NCBI GenBank assembly: GCA_021805025.1
Contig: JAJZGF010000012.1
Coordinates: forward strand, 1-47,172
DNA length: 47,172 nucleotides
Reading direction: 5' to 3'
Origin: Acidobacteriota bacterium
Lineage (GTDB): Bacteria > Acidobacteriota > Terriglobia > Terriglobales > Acidobacteriaceae
In this document: positions 16,503 to 25,194 of the stretch, in pieces
How positions within the stretch are numbered: position 1 is the stretch's first letter
Layout of the letters: the number at the start of each line of letters is the position of its first letter
Notes under the pieces: generated by a model
Told to the model about the DNA's origin: nothing
What the model saw: the letters and a program-made list of their open reading frames with translations, nothing else
Database searches by the model: none
Position numbers and translations under genes: made by a program

Positions 16503-17885
16503 ATGATGGAGCTCAAGGGCAAAAAGGTTCTGGTCGTCGGACTGGGGAAATCCGGACTGGCAGCCGCTCTGTTCCTGCGCCGTCGCGGCGCCCAGGTCAC
16601 GGTCTCCGATGTGCGAAGCGCCGAGGCGCTGGCCAGGGATATCCCTGCGCTGCTCGAAGAGGGCATCATGGTCGAGACAGGCGGGCACGGGCTGCTGACC
16701 TTCCGCCGTCAGGATCTGATTGTCGTAAGCCCAGGCGTACCGCTGGACACCCCCGAGCTGGTCCAGGTGAGAAACTTTGGCCTGCCGGTGATTGGGGAAC
16801 TCGAACTTGCCGCACGCTTTTTGAAGGGCCGGCTGATGGCTATTACGGGCTCGAACGGCAAAACGACCACCACCGCCCTGCTGGGCGAGATTCTGGAAGC
16901 CGCCGGTTTGCCGACGCTGGTAGGAGGCAATATTGGCGTACCAGTCGTGTCGCTGATCGACGAGAGCACAGAGAACAGTTGGTCGGTACTCGAGGTGTCG
17001 AGCTTTCAGCTTGAAACGACTGACCAGTTCCATCCGAACATCGCCGTGATCCTGAACATTACGCCGGACCATCTGGATCGCCACGGCACCTTTGAAAATT
17101 ACGCCCTCGCGAAGGAGCGGATTTTTGCGGCGCAAACCGCGGCGGACTCTCTGGTGCTGAATGCCGAGAACGTGCGGGCATCTGCTGCGGCCGCGCGCTC
17201 GGCAGCGCCCGTCTACTGGTTTTCGCTGGAGCGCAGAGTGCCGCAGGGCGCATGGGTCGAGGATGGCTTTGTGGTCTTCCGTGCCGCCAAGGGGATGGCA
17301 GAGGAGCGGGTGATCTCGTTGAACAACATTCCTCTGAAGGGCGAGCACAACGTGGAGAACGTCCTGGCCGCGGTCTGCGCCGCCCGCCTGGCCGGCGCCT
17401 CTGCTGAATCGATTTGCCTGGCCGTTGAGAAATTCAAGGCGGTGGAGCATCGGCTGGAATATGTGGCGACCTTGAATGGCGTGGAGTTTTACAACGACTC
17501 CAAGGCGACCAATGTGGACGCCACGGCAAAGGCCATCGCTGCATTTCCGGCGGGGATTCATCTGATTCTGGGCGGCAAGGACAAGAACTCCGACTACACT
17601 CAACTTTCGCAGTTGCTGCGGGAACGCGTGCGCGCCGTGTATACCATCGGATCGGCAGCGGCAAAGATTGAGTCGCACCTGCGCGGCGTGGTGCCGCTGC
17701 ATTCCTGCGAGACACTGCAAAAGGCCGTTCAAGCCGCCGCTTCCGCCGCGCATCCCGGCGAAGTTGTACTCCTGGCTCCGGCCTGCTCCAGCTTTGATCA
17801 GTTCGAGAGCTATGAGCATCGCGGCCGCGTCTTCAAGGAGATTGTGAATGAAGGTCGGGGCTGGAAGGTATGGCAAAACGCGTAG
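16503..17885 (+). CDS. murD: UDP-MurNAc-L-Ala-D-Glu ligase
   Basis: Adds D-glutamate to UDP-MurNAc-L-alanine in an ATP-dependent step. The 460-residue protein starts at ATG 16503 (a second ATG follows at once) behind GAGGAAG. The N-terminal Rossmann-like domain has VLVVGLGKSGLAAALFL, the ATP loop is GSNGKTTTT (K120), then EVSSFQLET, NITPDHLDRH and FYNDSKATNVDAT, and the C-terminal domain has LGGKDKNSDY and LLAPACSSFDQFESYEHRG. Its end overlaps the ftsW start by 16 nt. Confidence 0.95.
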   Translation: MMELKGKKVLVVGLGKSGLAAALFLRRRGAQVTVSDVRSAEALARDIPALLEEGIMVETGGHGLLTFRRQDLIVVSPGVPLDTPELVQVRNFGLPVIGELELAARFLKGRLMAITGSNGKTTTTALLGEILEAAGLPTLVGGNIGVPVVSLIDESTENSWSVLEVSSFQLETTDQFHPNIAVILNITPDHLDRHGTFENYALAKERIFAAQTAADSLVLNAENVRASAAAARSAAPVYWFSLERRVPQGAWVEDGFVVFRAAKGMAEERVISLNNIPLKGEHNVENVLAAVCAARLAGASAESICLAVEKFKAVEHRLEYVATLNGVEFYNDSKATNVDATAKAIAAFPAGIHLILGGKDKNSDYTQLSQLLRERVRAVYTIGSAAAKIESHLRGVVPLHSCETLQKAVQAAASAAHPGEVVLLAPACSSFDQFESYEHRGRVFKEIVNEGRGWKVWQNA

Positions 17886-18964
17886 GCGTTGACAAGTGGA
17901 TCTTCTTCACCACGCTTCTGCTCGTGGTGTTCGGCCTGGCCATGGTGTTTTCAGCCTCCGCCGTCGTGGCCCAGGAGCAGTTTCATAACCCTTACGCCAT
18001 CGTCGGCAAACAGGTGGGCTGGGCGCTGGGCGGCGTCCTCTGCATGGTCTGGCTGATGACCGTCGACTACAGCCGCTACAAATCTCCGCGCATTATCTAT
18101 GCAGCCACAGCCATCACAACGATTCTGCTGGTGATGGTCTTCTTTTTCCGCAACTCGCACAACACGCACCGCTGGATTCGCTTCGGTGGCCTGTTCACGT
18201 TTCAGCCCTCAGAGATCGCCAAGCCGGTGCTCATCCTGTTTCTCGCCTGGTTTCTGCACACGCGCCTTGACGCCGTGCGCGATTGGAAGAATACGTTGCT
18301 GCGCGCGGCCATTATCCCATGCGTATTTGTGCTGCTTGTTCTCAAGCAGCCCGATCTCGGCACCGCGCTCGTGCTGGCCGGCGTCACCGCCATGATGATG
18401 CTTTTGGCAGGCATGGAGTGGAAGTACTTTTTCGCTGCGCTGGCTGCCACTCTTCCCGTGCTGGCGTTCCTTCTGTTCTGGGTCTCGTGGCGAAGGCAGC
18501 GTATGCTGGTCTTTCTCCACCCGGATTCAGATCCGATGGGCGCGGGCTTTCACATCAATCAATCCCTGATCGCCGTGGGCACAGGGGGCTGGCTGGGCCG
18601 CGGCTATATGGAAGGCATGCAGAAACTCTTCTATCTGCCCGAGGCCTCCACGGACTTTATCTTTGCCAACATCGCCGAGGAGTTGGGCTTTCTGGGAGCG
18701 ATATTCCTCGTGCTGCTCTTCCTCGTACTTGGCTTTCGCGGCTTGCGAACCGCCTACAAGGTGCAGGATCCCTTTGGCCGCCTGATCGCTTTCGGCATTA
18801 CGACCGCCATCCTTCTGCAGGCATTTTTCAACATCAGCGTGGTGCTTTCCCTGCTGCCCACCAAGGGGATTCCACTGCCCCTGATCTCCTCCGGCGGCAC
18901 ATCCATCTTCTGCACGCTGGCGAGCATCGGTATCCTGCTTAACATATCCAGGAAGGTGGATTGA
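17870..18964 (+). CDS. ftsW: Septal peptidoglycan glycosyltransferase FtsW
   Basis: SEDS-family polytopic membrane protein of 364 residues that polymerises lipid II at the septum together with FtsI. ATG 17870 follows GGAAGGT inside the end of murD. About ten transmembrane helices alternate with polar loops. Family marks include RWIRFGGLFTFQPSEIAKP, KQPDLGTAL (the conserved aspartate region), GAGFHINQSLIAVGTGGWLGRG, LPEASTDFIFANIAEELGF and GIPLPLISSGGTS near the C-terminus. Its cluster partners here are murD upstream and murG downstream. Confidence 0.95.
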   Translation: MAKRVGVDKWIFFTTLLLVVFGLAMVFSASAVVAQEQFHNPYAIVGKQVGWALGGVLCMVWLMTVDYSRYKSPRIIYAATAITTILLVMVFFFRNSHNTHRWIRFGGLFTFQPSEIAKPVLILFLAWFLHTRLDAVRDWKNTLLRAAIIPCVFVLLVLKQPDLGTALVLAGVTAMMMLLAGMEWKYFFAALAATLPVLAFLLFWVSWRRQRMLVFLHPDSDPMGAGFHINQSLIAVGTGGWLGRGYMEGMQKLFYLPEASTDFIFANIAEELGFLGAIFLVLLFLVLGFRGLRTAYKVQDPFGRLIAFGITTAILLQAFFNISVVLSLLPTKGIPLPLISSGGTSIFCTLASIGILLNISRKVD

Positions 18965-18970
18965 TGCGGC

Positions 18971-18991
18971 CGCCCGCGCCGTATGCGGGCG
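18971..18991 (+). terminator. Hairpin after ftsW
   Basis: CGCCCGC (18971-18977) and GCGGGCG (18985-18991) form a perfect GC-only stem with a 7-nt loop, 6 nt after the ftsW stop. No T-tract follows. TTGACT at 19002-19007 could be a -35 element for murG, but only a poor -10 (ATTCTT, 19025) is present. The hairpin may attenuate read-through into murG. Confidence 0.4.
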
Positions 18992-19101
18992 TTGGCCCAG
19001 GTTGACTTTGTTACGATGAGGCGCATTCTTCCAGAACGACCTGCAGCGCGGATGCAGCCGTCAGGCCGCCTGCGAGCGGCACGCGATCGAAAGGTTTATC
19101 C

Positions 19102-20178
19102 TTGCCCAACCTGCGCGTATTGATAGCCGGAGGCGGCACCGGCGGGCACATCATTCCGGCGCTCGCCGTGGCCCGCGAACTCGTCGCCCGCCACAGCGCC
19201 GATGTGCTTTTTATAGGAACCGCCCGCGGCATGGAGAGCCGTCTCGTACCCGAGGCCGGTTTCCTGCTACGCCTGGTCCAGGTCGGCCCCCTTAATCGTG
19301 TCTCGCTCGTCACGCGTCTGCACACCCTGCTCGACCTGCCGCGCAGCGTGATCGCCTGCCGCAGGATCATGCGCGAATTCGAGCCTGATGTTGTCCTTGG
19401 AGTGGGCGGTTACGCTTCGGGCCCCGCGATGGCTGCTGCGCTGCAGCTCAAGGTGCCAACCATGGCCTTTGAGCCCAACGCGATGCCGGGACTGGCGAAC
19501 CGGCTAGTGGGAAAGCGCGTGCAGGCTGCGGCTGTGAATTTTCCCGCTGCCACCAGGTGGTTTCGCAATGCGGAGGTGACGGGCATTCCCGTCCGCCCGG
19601 AGTTTATTCAACTGGCTCCGCCTCCCGCCGCGCCGCCCCATCTACTCATCTTTGGCGGCTCGCAGGGAGCGCGCCTGCTGAACCGGATGTTGCCGCAGAT
19701 TGTGTGTGCGCTGCTGCAAGCCGTACCCGGCCTGACGCTGTTGCACCAGTGTGGCGCGCGGCACACCGAAACAACCCTGGCAGCCTTTGCCGCAAGCGGA
19801 GCTGATCCGGCACGGTGGCAAGTCGCGCCGTTCCTTGACGACATGCCGGCGCGCTTTGCCAGGGCCAACCTGGTGGTGGCCCGTAGCGGCGCCTCCACCG
19901 TGGCGGAGTTGGCCGCAGCCGGCAAGCCTGCCCTGTTGGTGCCGTTTGCCGCGGCAGCCGATGACCATCAAAAGCGAAACGCCGAGGCGATGGTGCAGGC
20001 CGGCGCCGCGGTGATGATTTGCGAGGACGAACTGGTCCGCCCCGACCGCCTCCTCAACGAGCTCGTTCCGCTGCTTGCTTCTCCAAAGCGACTTGCAGCG
20101 ATGAGTCAAGCAGCCCGGACGCAGGCGCATCCCGGTGCGGCGGAGCGCATTGCCGACCGCCTGGCTGAGCTTGCGTGA
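19102..20178 (+). CDS. murG: UDP-GlcNAc:lipid I N-acetylglucosaminyltransferase
   Basis: Peripheral inner-membrane GT28 enzyme that converts lipid I to lipid II. The start is TTG 19102 (GAAAGG about 7 nt upstream), so the product begins MPNLRVLIAGGGTGGHIIPA with the glycine-rich loop in place; total 358 residues. Later segments are GVGGYASGP, EPNAMPGLANR, FGGSQGA, VVARSGASTVAELAAAGKPALLVPF (UDP-GlcNAc-binding region) and DDHQKRNAEAM. It is the last gene before the bidirectional terminator at 20254-20285, and two opposite-strand genes separate it from murC. Confidence 0.94.
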   Translation: MPNLRVLIAGGGTGGHIIPALAVARELVARHSADVLFIGTARGMESRLVPEAGFLLRLVQVGPLNRVSLVTRLHTLLDLPRSVIACRRIMREFEPDVVLGVGGYASGPAMAAALQLKVPTMAFEPNAMPGLANRLVGKRVQAAAVNFPAATRWFRNAEVTGIPVRPEFIQLAPPPAAPPHLLIFGGSQGARLLNRMLPQIVCALLQAVPGLTLLHQCGARHTETTLAAFAASGADPARWQVAPFLDDMPARFARANLVVARSGASTVAELAAAGKPALLVPFAAAADDHQKRNAEAMVQAGAAVMICEDELVRPDRLLNELVPLLASPKRLAAMSQAARTQAHPGAAERIADRLAELA

Positions 20179-20253
20179 TGCCTGCGCGGAATCGCATGCA
20201 GAGATGAGGGGCGATTGGCCTGTCCAGTCGCCTGCTATGCGAACGGTAAATCA

Positions 20254-20285
20254 AAAGGCCCGCCTGCCAGAGCAAGCGGGCCTTT
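20254..20285. terminator. Bidirectional intrinsic terminator
   Basis: AAAGGCCCGC (20254-20263) and GCGGGCCTTT (20276-20285) make a perfect 10-bp stem with a 12-nt loop. A-runs and T-runs at its base allow termination in both directions: murG from the left and the glycine-rich gene from the right. Confidence 0.8.
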
Positions 20286-20304
20286 CATATTTGTTCGTTG
20301 CGGA

Positions 20305-21189
20305 TTAACGGCGTCCGCCACCGCCGCCACCGTGGAAGCCACCGCCTCCGCCGCCACCGTGGAAGCCACCGCCGCCACCACCGCGGAATCCGCCACCACC
20401 GCCACCGCCATGGAAGCCACCGCCTCCACCGCCACCGCGGTAGCCGCCTCCGCCGAAGCTTCCACCACGGTAGCCACCGCCCTGGAAGCCACCGCCACGG
20501 TTGCCTCCTCCCTGGAAGTTCCCACCGCGGAAGCCATTGCCGCCGAAGCCCCCGGCGCGCCCACCAGCATAGGTGTTACGGACTCCGCCACCATTCAGGT
20601 TACGAGCCTGCATGCCATTGCCGCCACGGATTGGGCCGCCGGTGAAGCCGTTGCGCCCACCGAATCGGTTGTATCCGCCGTTGTTACCGGCCTGGTTGCC
20701 GAACCGGTTGTATCCGCCGTTGTTGCCGCCCTGGTTCCCGAAACGGTTGTACCCACCGCCGTTGCCCCAGCCTCCGCGCCCGCCGTAGCCGCCATAGCCG
20801 CCACGGTCGCCCCAGCCACCGCGACCCCAGCCTCCGCGTCCGCCCCAGTCATCGCCACCCCAGCCACCACCCCAACCCCAGCCGCCGCCCCAGCCCCAGC
20901 CGCCGCCCCAACCCCAGCCTGGGCCCATGCCCCAGCCCATCCACGGTCCGGCGCCGATGAAAGCACCGCCAAGAAACCAGTTGTCGCCGTAGTAGCCACT
21001 AGGGGCACAGCCATAGGGATAGTAAGGGTAGTAGCCCCAGCTGCAAACGGGCGGGCCGTCATCATCGGGTACTGCGACCACCGCAGGTCCGATTCCGATG
21101 CCGACACCGATGCCGATCTGCGCACTGGCCGTTACCGCAAAGGGCAATGCAAGCAGCATCCCACTCAGTACGAGCCGCAAGCTTTTCAT
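20305..21189 (-). CDS. Secreted glycine-rich repeat protein
   Basis: A 294-residue low-complexity exported protein. ATG 21189 is preceded by GAGGAAG and opens with a signal peptide (MKSLRLVLSGMLLALPFAVTASAQ). The mature protein has four parts: a short GIGVGIGIG segment, a Tyr/Pro/Cys stretch (CSWGYYPYYPYGC), Trp-Gly repeats (GWGWGGGWGWGGG), then Asn-Gly-Gly repeats containing three copies of NNGGYNRFG and a C-terminal run of Gly with FHGG and FRGG units. No family function is known to me. Such glycine-rich sequences suggest a surface or matrix role, or a disordered metal/peroxide-reactive coat. It faces against the dcw cluster, between murG and murC. Confidence 0.72.
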   Translation of the reverse strand: MKSLRLVLSGMLLALPFAVTASAQIGIGVGIGIGPAVVAVPDDDGPPVCSWGYYPYYPYGCAPSGYYGDNWFLGGAFIGAGPWMGWGMGPGWGWGGGWGWGGGWGWGGGWGGDDWGGRGGWGRGGWGDRGGYGGYGGRGGWGNGGGYNRFGNQGGNNGGYNRFGNQAGNNGGYNRFGGRNGFTGGPIRGGNGMQARNLNGGGVRNTYAGGRAGGFGGNGFRGGNFQGGGNRGGGFQGGGYRGGSFGGGGYRGGGGGGGFHGGGGGGGFRGGGGGGFHGGGGGGGFHGGGGGGRR

Positions 21190-21507
21190 GACTTCCTCCT
21201 CGTGCTGTCCTATCCCTGGCTTCTGGACGCGGAATACGGACCTGAACTTCAGTCTCAGCACCTGACGGTTCAGAACTCATTCTAGAACCGGCATCTGTAG
21301 CTTCAAACAGCAGAAACTTGCTTTAGTTGCGGTACTTTTGTGCAGACCCAATGCAGTTCCTGCCGGTTAACACCATTGTTTCACCCGTGTCACTTTGGGA
21401 GCATGCGTGCTGTTGTGCAGCCCCCTGATCGACCAGATCACTCAAAAAAAGCAGCTTAAGCGATTCCAGCTCCTTGCTTGCGCTGGTAGAACCCCTGCGC
21501 GCAGGGC
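21190..21507. other. Spacer between the two glycine-rich genes
   Basis: Probably holds the promoter of the gene ending at 20305 and the 3' end of the transcript from 21975. Directly after the latter's stop lies a 14-bp perfect palindrome (CCCTGCGCGCAGGG, 21493-21506). Further on, in the minus direction, an AGCT...AGCT stem is followed by seven Ts (21446-21452 on the complement), a weak intrinsic terminator candidate. Confidence 0.4.
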
Positions 21508-21975
21508 TCAGTCGTCATCGCCGCCATCGTCACCGCCCCAGCCACCGCGCCAACCGCCGTCGTCATCGCCGCCGTCGTCACCGCCCCAGCCGCCACCCCA
21601 ACCGCCGACCACCCCGCCGATTACGCCGCCGAGCACTCCCGCTGCGCCTTGCCAGAAGCCGCCTCCCTGATCGCCATCGCCGTCGCCATCACCACCCTGG
21701 TACCCCCCGTAGGGCGGGGCGTAGGCCGGCGCGTAGGGTTGGCCATAACCGTATGCGCCCTGATCATCGCCACCCACGTAGACCCACCGGCCGGGCACCC
21801 AGTACCCGTCGTCCATGTAGCCGTTTACCCAGGAGTAGCCCGGTCCTGGAGGCGGAGGAATATAGTTTGCCGGCCCACCCTGGTACGGATATTGGGCAGC
21901 GGCTTTCGTCGTTCCCAGGCTCAACAGCGCGGTAATCACCATCACCGCCAGCATCCAGCTCCTCACAAATCGCAT
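21508..21975 (-). CDS. Secreted WXXGXW-repeat, Gly/Asp-rich protein
   Basis: A 155-residue exported protein. Two adjacent ATGs (21978 and 21975) exist; the second is preferred because the GAGGA upstream is too close to the first. The signal peptide ends around KAAAQ. The mature part contains PPPPGPGYSWVNGY and GYWVPGRWVYVGG, i.e. a WxxGxW unit of the kind found in the YXWGXW/WXXGXW repeat family, then a Tyr/Pro-rich stretch and a tail of Gly-Gly-Asp-Asp and Gly-Trp units ending in DDD. The function is unknown. It sits beside the larger glycine-rich gene on the same strand and the two probably act at the same place in the envelope. Confidence 0.7.
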   Translation of the reverse strand: MRFVRSWMLAVMVITALLSLGTTKAAAQYPYQGGPANYIPPPPGPGYSWVNGYMDDGYWVPGRWVYVGGDDQGAYGYGQPYAPAYAPPYGGYQGGDGDGDGDQGGGFWQGAAGVLGGVIGGVVGGWGGGWGGDDGGDDDGGWRGGWGGDDGGDDD

Positions 21976-22228
21976 CATTCCTCGCTTTCGTCTCTAAAAA
22001 AATACCAGATAAAAGCTATCGCCTCTATCGCCCAACAAGCGTTTGACGATCCCGCCGCTGGCCACCGGTCAGGTTGAATGCAAACATACCTTAAAGTGAG
22101 GGTTGCGGACTGGTCTGAAAAATTGGCCTTCCGCAACCTTTTTCTTGCTTCGCAGGGTTGGATGCAGATTCCCGCCATGCGGACTGGGTATCAAGCGTCC
22201 CGGTGTTACATTGGAGTTTCACCTCTAC
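21976..22228. other. Divergent spacer upstream of murC
   Basis: This 253-nt stretch must carry the murC promoter, because the opposite-strand genes isolate murC from the main dcw transcript. Possible -35 elements for murC are TTGACG (22043) and TTGAAT (22074), but no -10 fits well. Toward the minus strand, TTGGGC and TTATCT with 17 nt between them could serve the WXXGXW gene. A tandem 9-bp near-repeat CTATCGCCT/CTATCGCCC lies at 22016-22033. Confidence 0.4.
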
Positions 22229-23596
22229 ATGTTTGCCACCTCCCAGCACGCGCATTTCATCGGGATCGGCGGAATCGGCATGAGCGGCATCGCGGAGATT
22301 CTGCTGAACCTGGGCATGAAGGTCTCCGGCTCCGATCTGCGCCGTGGTCCCGTGACCGACCGCCTGGCGCAGTTGGGCGCCACCGTCTATGAGGGCCATG
22401 ATGCCGGACATGTGGCGGGCGCCACGGTAGTGGTAGCCAGCTCGGCCGTCTCCCCTGCAAATCCTGAAGTGCTGGAAGCCCATGCCCGTAAAATTCCGGT
22501 CATCCAGCGCGCCGAAATGCTTGCAGAACTGATGCGGCTGAAATACGGCATCGCGATCGCCGGCATGCACGGCAAGACCACGACAACGTCGATGGTCGCG
22601 TCGGTGCTCGCCGCGGGCGGACTCGATCCAACCGTTGTCGTGGGCGGGCGTGTGGACGCTCTGGGCTCGAATGCGCGCCTTGGCACCACGCAATACCTTG
22701 TGGCGGAAGCCGACGAAAGCGACCGCTCGTTCCTCAAGCTCTCGCCGATTCTGGCCGTTGTCACCAACCTCGATCGCGAGCACATGGACTGCTACCGCGA
22801 CATGGCGGACGTGGAGGAGGCATTCCTGGCCTTCATGGACAAGGTGCCTTTCTATGGTGCCGTCACGGCCTGTGCGGACAATGCACTGCTTGCGGCCATC
22901 CTGCCCAGGGTGCGGCGGCGCGTCTTCACCTACGGCGTTGCGGCGCACGCCGATTATCGGCTTGAGTTTCTGGAGACGGAGCCGGGATGCTTTTCACGCT
23001 TCCTGGTCGGAACGGCAGCCGTCACTCTGGGGCCATTTGAGCTGCACGTACCGGGCCGCCACAACGTGCTGAACGCCACCGCTGCAGTGGCCGTCGCCCA
23101 TCAGCTTGAAGTGCCTTCACATAAGATCGCCGAAGGGCTCAGGAGTTTTCGCGGTGTGGACCGCCGGTTTCAGCAGTTGGGACACATACGCGGCGTGGCC
23201 GTGGTGGACGACTACGGCCATCATCCCACCGAGATTCGCGCCACTCTTTCTGCGGCACGCGAATGCACCCAGGGCCGCATTCATGTGGTCTTTCAGCCGC
23301 ACCGTTATACGCGCACCCGCGACCTGCTGGACGAGTTTGCGACCGCCTTCGGCGAGGCCGATACGGTGGCCGTGCTGCCTATCTATGCCGCCAGTGAAGT
23401 GCCGATTCCGGGCATCACGGGCGAGCGGCTGGCAGAGCGCATCCAGGGGCCGTCCGCGCAGTACGCCGCGGATTTTCCGGCCGCCGTCGCGGTTGTCGTG
23501 GGGCAGGCGCGCGAAGGTGACCTGATTCTGACGCTTGGCGCAGGCAGCGTAAGCCAGCTCGCTCCGCAGATTCTGGCCGCGCTGGAAGCCGTCTGA
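22229..23596 (+). CDS. murC: UDP-MurNAc-L-alanine ligase
   Basis: Adds L-alanine to UDP-MurNAc with ATP, the first peptide step. ATG 22229 gives 455 residues beginning MFATSQHAHFIGIGGIGMSG, the normal N-terminus with the UDP-binding GIGGIGMSG. Upstream in-frame sequence to 22103 lacks family similarity. The ATP loop is GMHGKTTTT (K116); EADESDRSFLKL, NLDREHMDCY, PGRHNVLNATAAVA, the DDYGHHPTEI motif and FQPHRYTRTRDL follow. It is separated from murG by two minus-strand genes. It ends 120 nt before the GH30 gene. Confidence 0.95.
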   Translation: MFATSQHAHFIGIGGIGMSGIAEILLNLGMKVSGSDLRRGPVTDRLAQLGATVYEGHDAGHVAGATVVVASSAVSPANPEVLEAHARKIPVIQRAEMLAELMRLKYGIAIAGMHGKTTTTSMVASVLAAGGLDPTVVVGGRVDALGSNARLGTTQYLVAEADESDRSFLKLSPILAVVTNLDREHMDCYRDMADVEEAFLAFMDKVPFYGAVTACADNALLAAILPRVRRRVFTYGVAAHADYRLEFLETEPGCFSRFLVGTAAVTLGPFELHVPGRHNVLNATAAVAVAHQLEVPSHKIAEGLRSFRGVDRRFQQLGHIRGVAVVDDYGHHPTEIRATLSAARECTQGRIHVVFQPHRYTRTRDLLDEFATAFGEADTVAVLPIYAASEVPIPGITGERLAERIQGPSAQYAADFPAAVAVVVGQAREGDLILTLGAGSVSQLAPQILAALEAV

Positions 23597-23670
23597 AAAA
23601 CGTCCCCCCGCGCGTTCATCGCGCTGCGGCAAATTCTTTGCTCAAACCTTTTACTTGATGGGGAAACCCC

Positions 23671-23679
23671 TGCTATCAT
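23671..23679 (+). promoter_or_regulatory. Extended -10 promoter for the GH30 gene
   Basis: TGC-TATCAT matches the extended -10 pattern (TGn-TATnAT). GGGG-AAA-CCCC (23660-23670) lies just upstream and could be an operator. The -35 region (TTACTT, 23651) is poor. Transcription from here would start near 23686, about 30 nt before the ATG. Confidence 0.45.
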
Positions 23680-23716
23680 GCGGCGGGCAAGAGTTTGTGT
23701 GCCGCAAGAGGTGGGT

Positions 23717-25156
23717 ATGACAAAGAGTTCGCGGAGAGGGTTCTTGCAGTCGGCGTCGGCAACGGCCGCAATGCTGGCGGCTTCAGGCGGGGTGCGTGCC
23801 TGGGCAGATCAGTCCGCTGCAGCGGGGCCGGTAAAGGTCTGGAGCACCTATCGGGATCGGCGTCATGCGGCGGGTGAGCCGTTGGCGTGGAGGCCCGCCG
23901 GCGAAGTTGCCGCCGACGCCATCGTCCTCGATCCGGGGACGGTGAAACAGGAGATGCTGGGCTTTGGCGCTGCCCTGACAGACTCTACCTGTTACGTGCT
24001 CAGCAGCCTCAGCGATGCCGAGCGCGAGCCGCTGATGCACGATCTGTTTGCCCCGGACCAGATGGCGCTGAATGTCTGTCGCACCTGCATCGGGGCCAGC
24101 GATTATTCGCGCACCGTTTACAGCTTTGACGACAGCACCGAGCCCGACCCCGAGCTGCGCCACTTCTCCATCGATCATGACAAGGCCTACATCCTGCCCA
24201 TGCTGCGCGAGGCGCGCAAGGCGAATGCGGAGCTGTTTCTGTTTTCCTCGCCGTGGAGCCCGCCGGGATGGATGAAGCCGAACAACTCCATGATGGGCGG
24301 CGCGATGAGGAAGCTGAACTTCGCGCCGTATGCGCAGTATTTCCTCAAGTTCCTGGAGGGATACAAGGCAGAGGGCGTCGCCATCGATGCCGTCACAGTG
24401 CAGAATGAAACCGATGCCGAGCAGGAAGGACGCATGCCCGCTTGCCTCTGGTCGCAGGAGCAGGAGATCGAGTTCGTGAAGAGCTATCTAGGACCGGCGC
24501 TGCGCAAATCCGGCTCGCCGACGAAGATATGGGTTCTCGATCACAATTACAACCTGTGGGGTCGCGCCATCGACGAGCTCAGCGATCCGGCCGCTTATGA
24601 GTACATCGACGGCGTTGCCTGGCACGGATACGTGGGTGGGCCGGCCGCCATGACGCGCGTGCATGATGCCTTTCCAAAGAAGAGCGCTTACTGGACCGAG
24701 GGCGGTCCGGACATCAGCGCGCCGGACTACCGGACCGACTGGGCGAAATGGGCCGATACATGCAACGGCATCGTCAACAACTGGGCGCGTTCCATCACGT
24801 CGTGGAATCTGGCGCTGGATGAGAATGGCAAGCCGAACGTGGGACCCTTTTCCTGCGGAGGCGTCGTCACCGTAGACAACGCGACCCACCAGATCACACG
24901 CAGCGGTCAGTACTGGGCCTTCGCGCATTACTCCAGGCATGTGCGGCGCGGCGCAAAGGTCTTCGCCACCGATGGAGTGGGCGGACCGGTCGCAGGCGGC
25001 CAGGTCACGCATTCAGGCTTCCGCAATCCCGATGGCAGCTTTGTCGTGGTGCTGGCCAACCGCGGTCCCCAGACGCGCACGCAACTCGTCCACGGGACCC
25101 AGGCGCTGGCCGTGGAACACCCGGCCGACTCCGTGCTCACGCTCGAATGGGCTTGA
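23717..25156 (+). CDS. GH30-family glycoside hydrolase (glucosylceramidase-like), Tat-exported
   Basis: A retaining beta-glycosidase of 479 residues, predicted to act outside the cytoplasm. ATG 23717 follows AGAGGTGGG. The N-terminus has a twin-arginine signal (SRRGFLQSA) with a hydrophobic Ala-rich core and AWADQ. The GH30 TIM barrel is recognisable by MLGFGAALTDS, FSSPWSPPGWMK, the acid/base in VQNETD (E231), IWVLDHNYN, and the nucleophile in YWTEGGPD (E328). A beta-sandwich follows, ending in VEHPADSVLTLEW. Relatives cleave glucosylceramide, beta-1,6-glucan or xylan; which one applies cannot be told here. It is inserted between murC and ftsQ, with a promoter-like element ahead and a hairpin behind, so it is likely its own transcription unit. 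No N-acetylmuramyl specificity is implied by sequence. Confidence 0.88.
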   Translation: MTKSSRRGFLQSASATAAMLAASGGVRAWADQSAAAGPVKVWSTYRDRRHAAGEPLAWRPAGEVAADAIVLDPGTVKQEMLGFGAALTDSTCYVLSSLSDAEREPLMHDLFAPDQMALNVCRTCIGASDYSRTVYSFDDSTEPDPELRHFSIDHDKAYILPMLREARKANAELFLFSSPWSPPGWMKPNNSMMGGAMRKLNFAPYAQYFLKFLEGYKAEGVAIDAVTVQNETDAEQEGRMPACLWSQEQEIEFVKSYLGPALRKSGSPTKIWVLDHNYNLWGRAIDELSDPAAYEYIDGVAWHGYVGGPAAMTRVHDAFPKKSAYWTEGGPDISAPDYRTDWAKWADTCNGIVNNWARSITSWNLALDENGKPNVGPFSCGGVVTVDNATHQITRSGQYWAFAHYSRHVRRGAKVFATDGVGGPVAGGQVTHSGFRNPDGSFVVVLANRGPQTRTQLVHGTQALAVEHPADSVLTLEWA

Positions 25157-25160
25157 GCCG

Positions 25161-25194
25161 TATGGCTGCCGCTCCAGTCTCTGCGGCAGCCGTA
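25161..25194 (+). terminator. Strong hairpin after the GH30 gene
   Basis: GGCTGCCGC (25164-25172) and GCGGCAGCC (25183-25191) form a perfect 9-bp stem with a 10-nt loop, extendable by three pairs including one G-T. It lies 7 nt after the GH30 stop. There is no T-tract, but the position suggests termination. Confidence 0.55.

Noticed and set aside
20305-20930. Repeated CCACCGCC and CCACCG units that look like a CRISPR or satellite
   Set aside because: The repeats follow the codon phase of Gly-rich coding sequence and have no constant spacer length or unique spacers.
20215-21285. A long plus-strand open frame rich in Ala, Thr, Val and Pro
   Set aside because: It is the antisense of the glycine-rich gene: GGN glycine codons read as Ala/Pro/Thr on the other strand. 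It lacks a signal peptide and a good ribosome binding site, and overlaps the bidirectional terminator.
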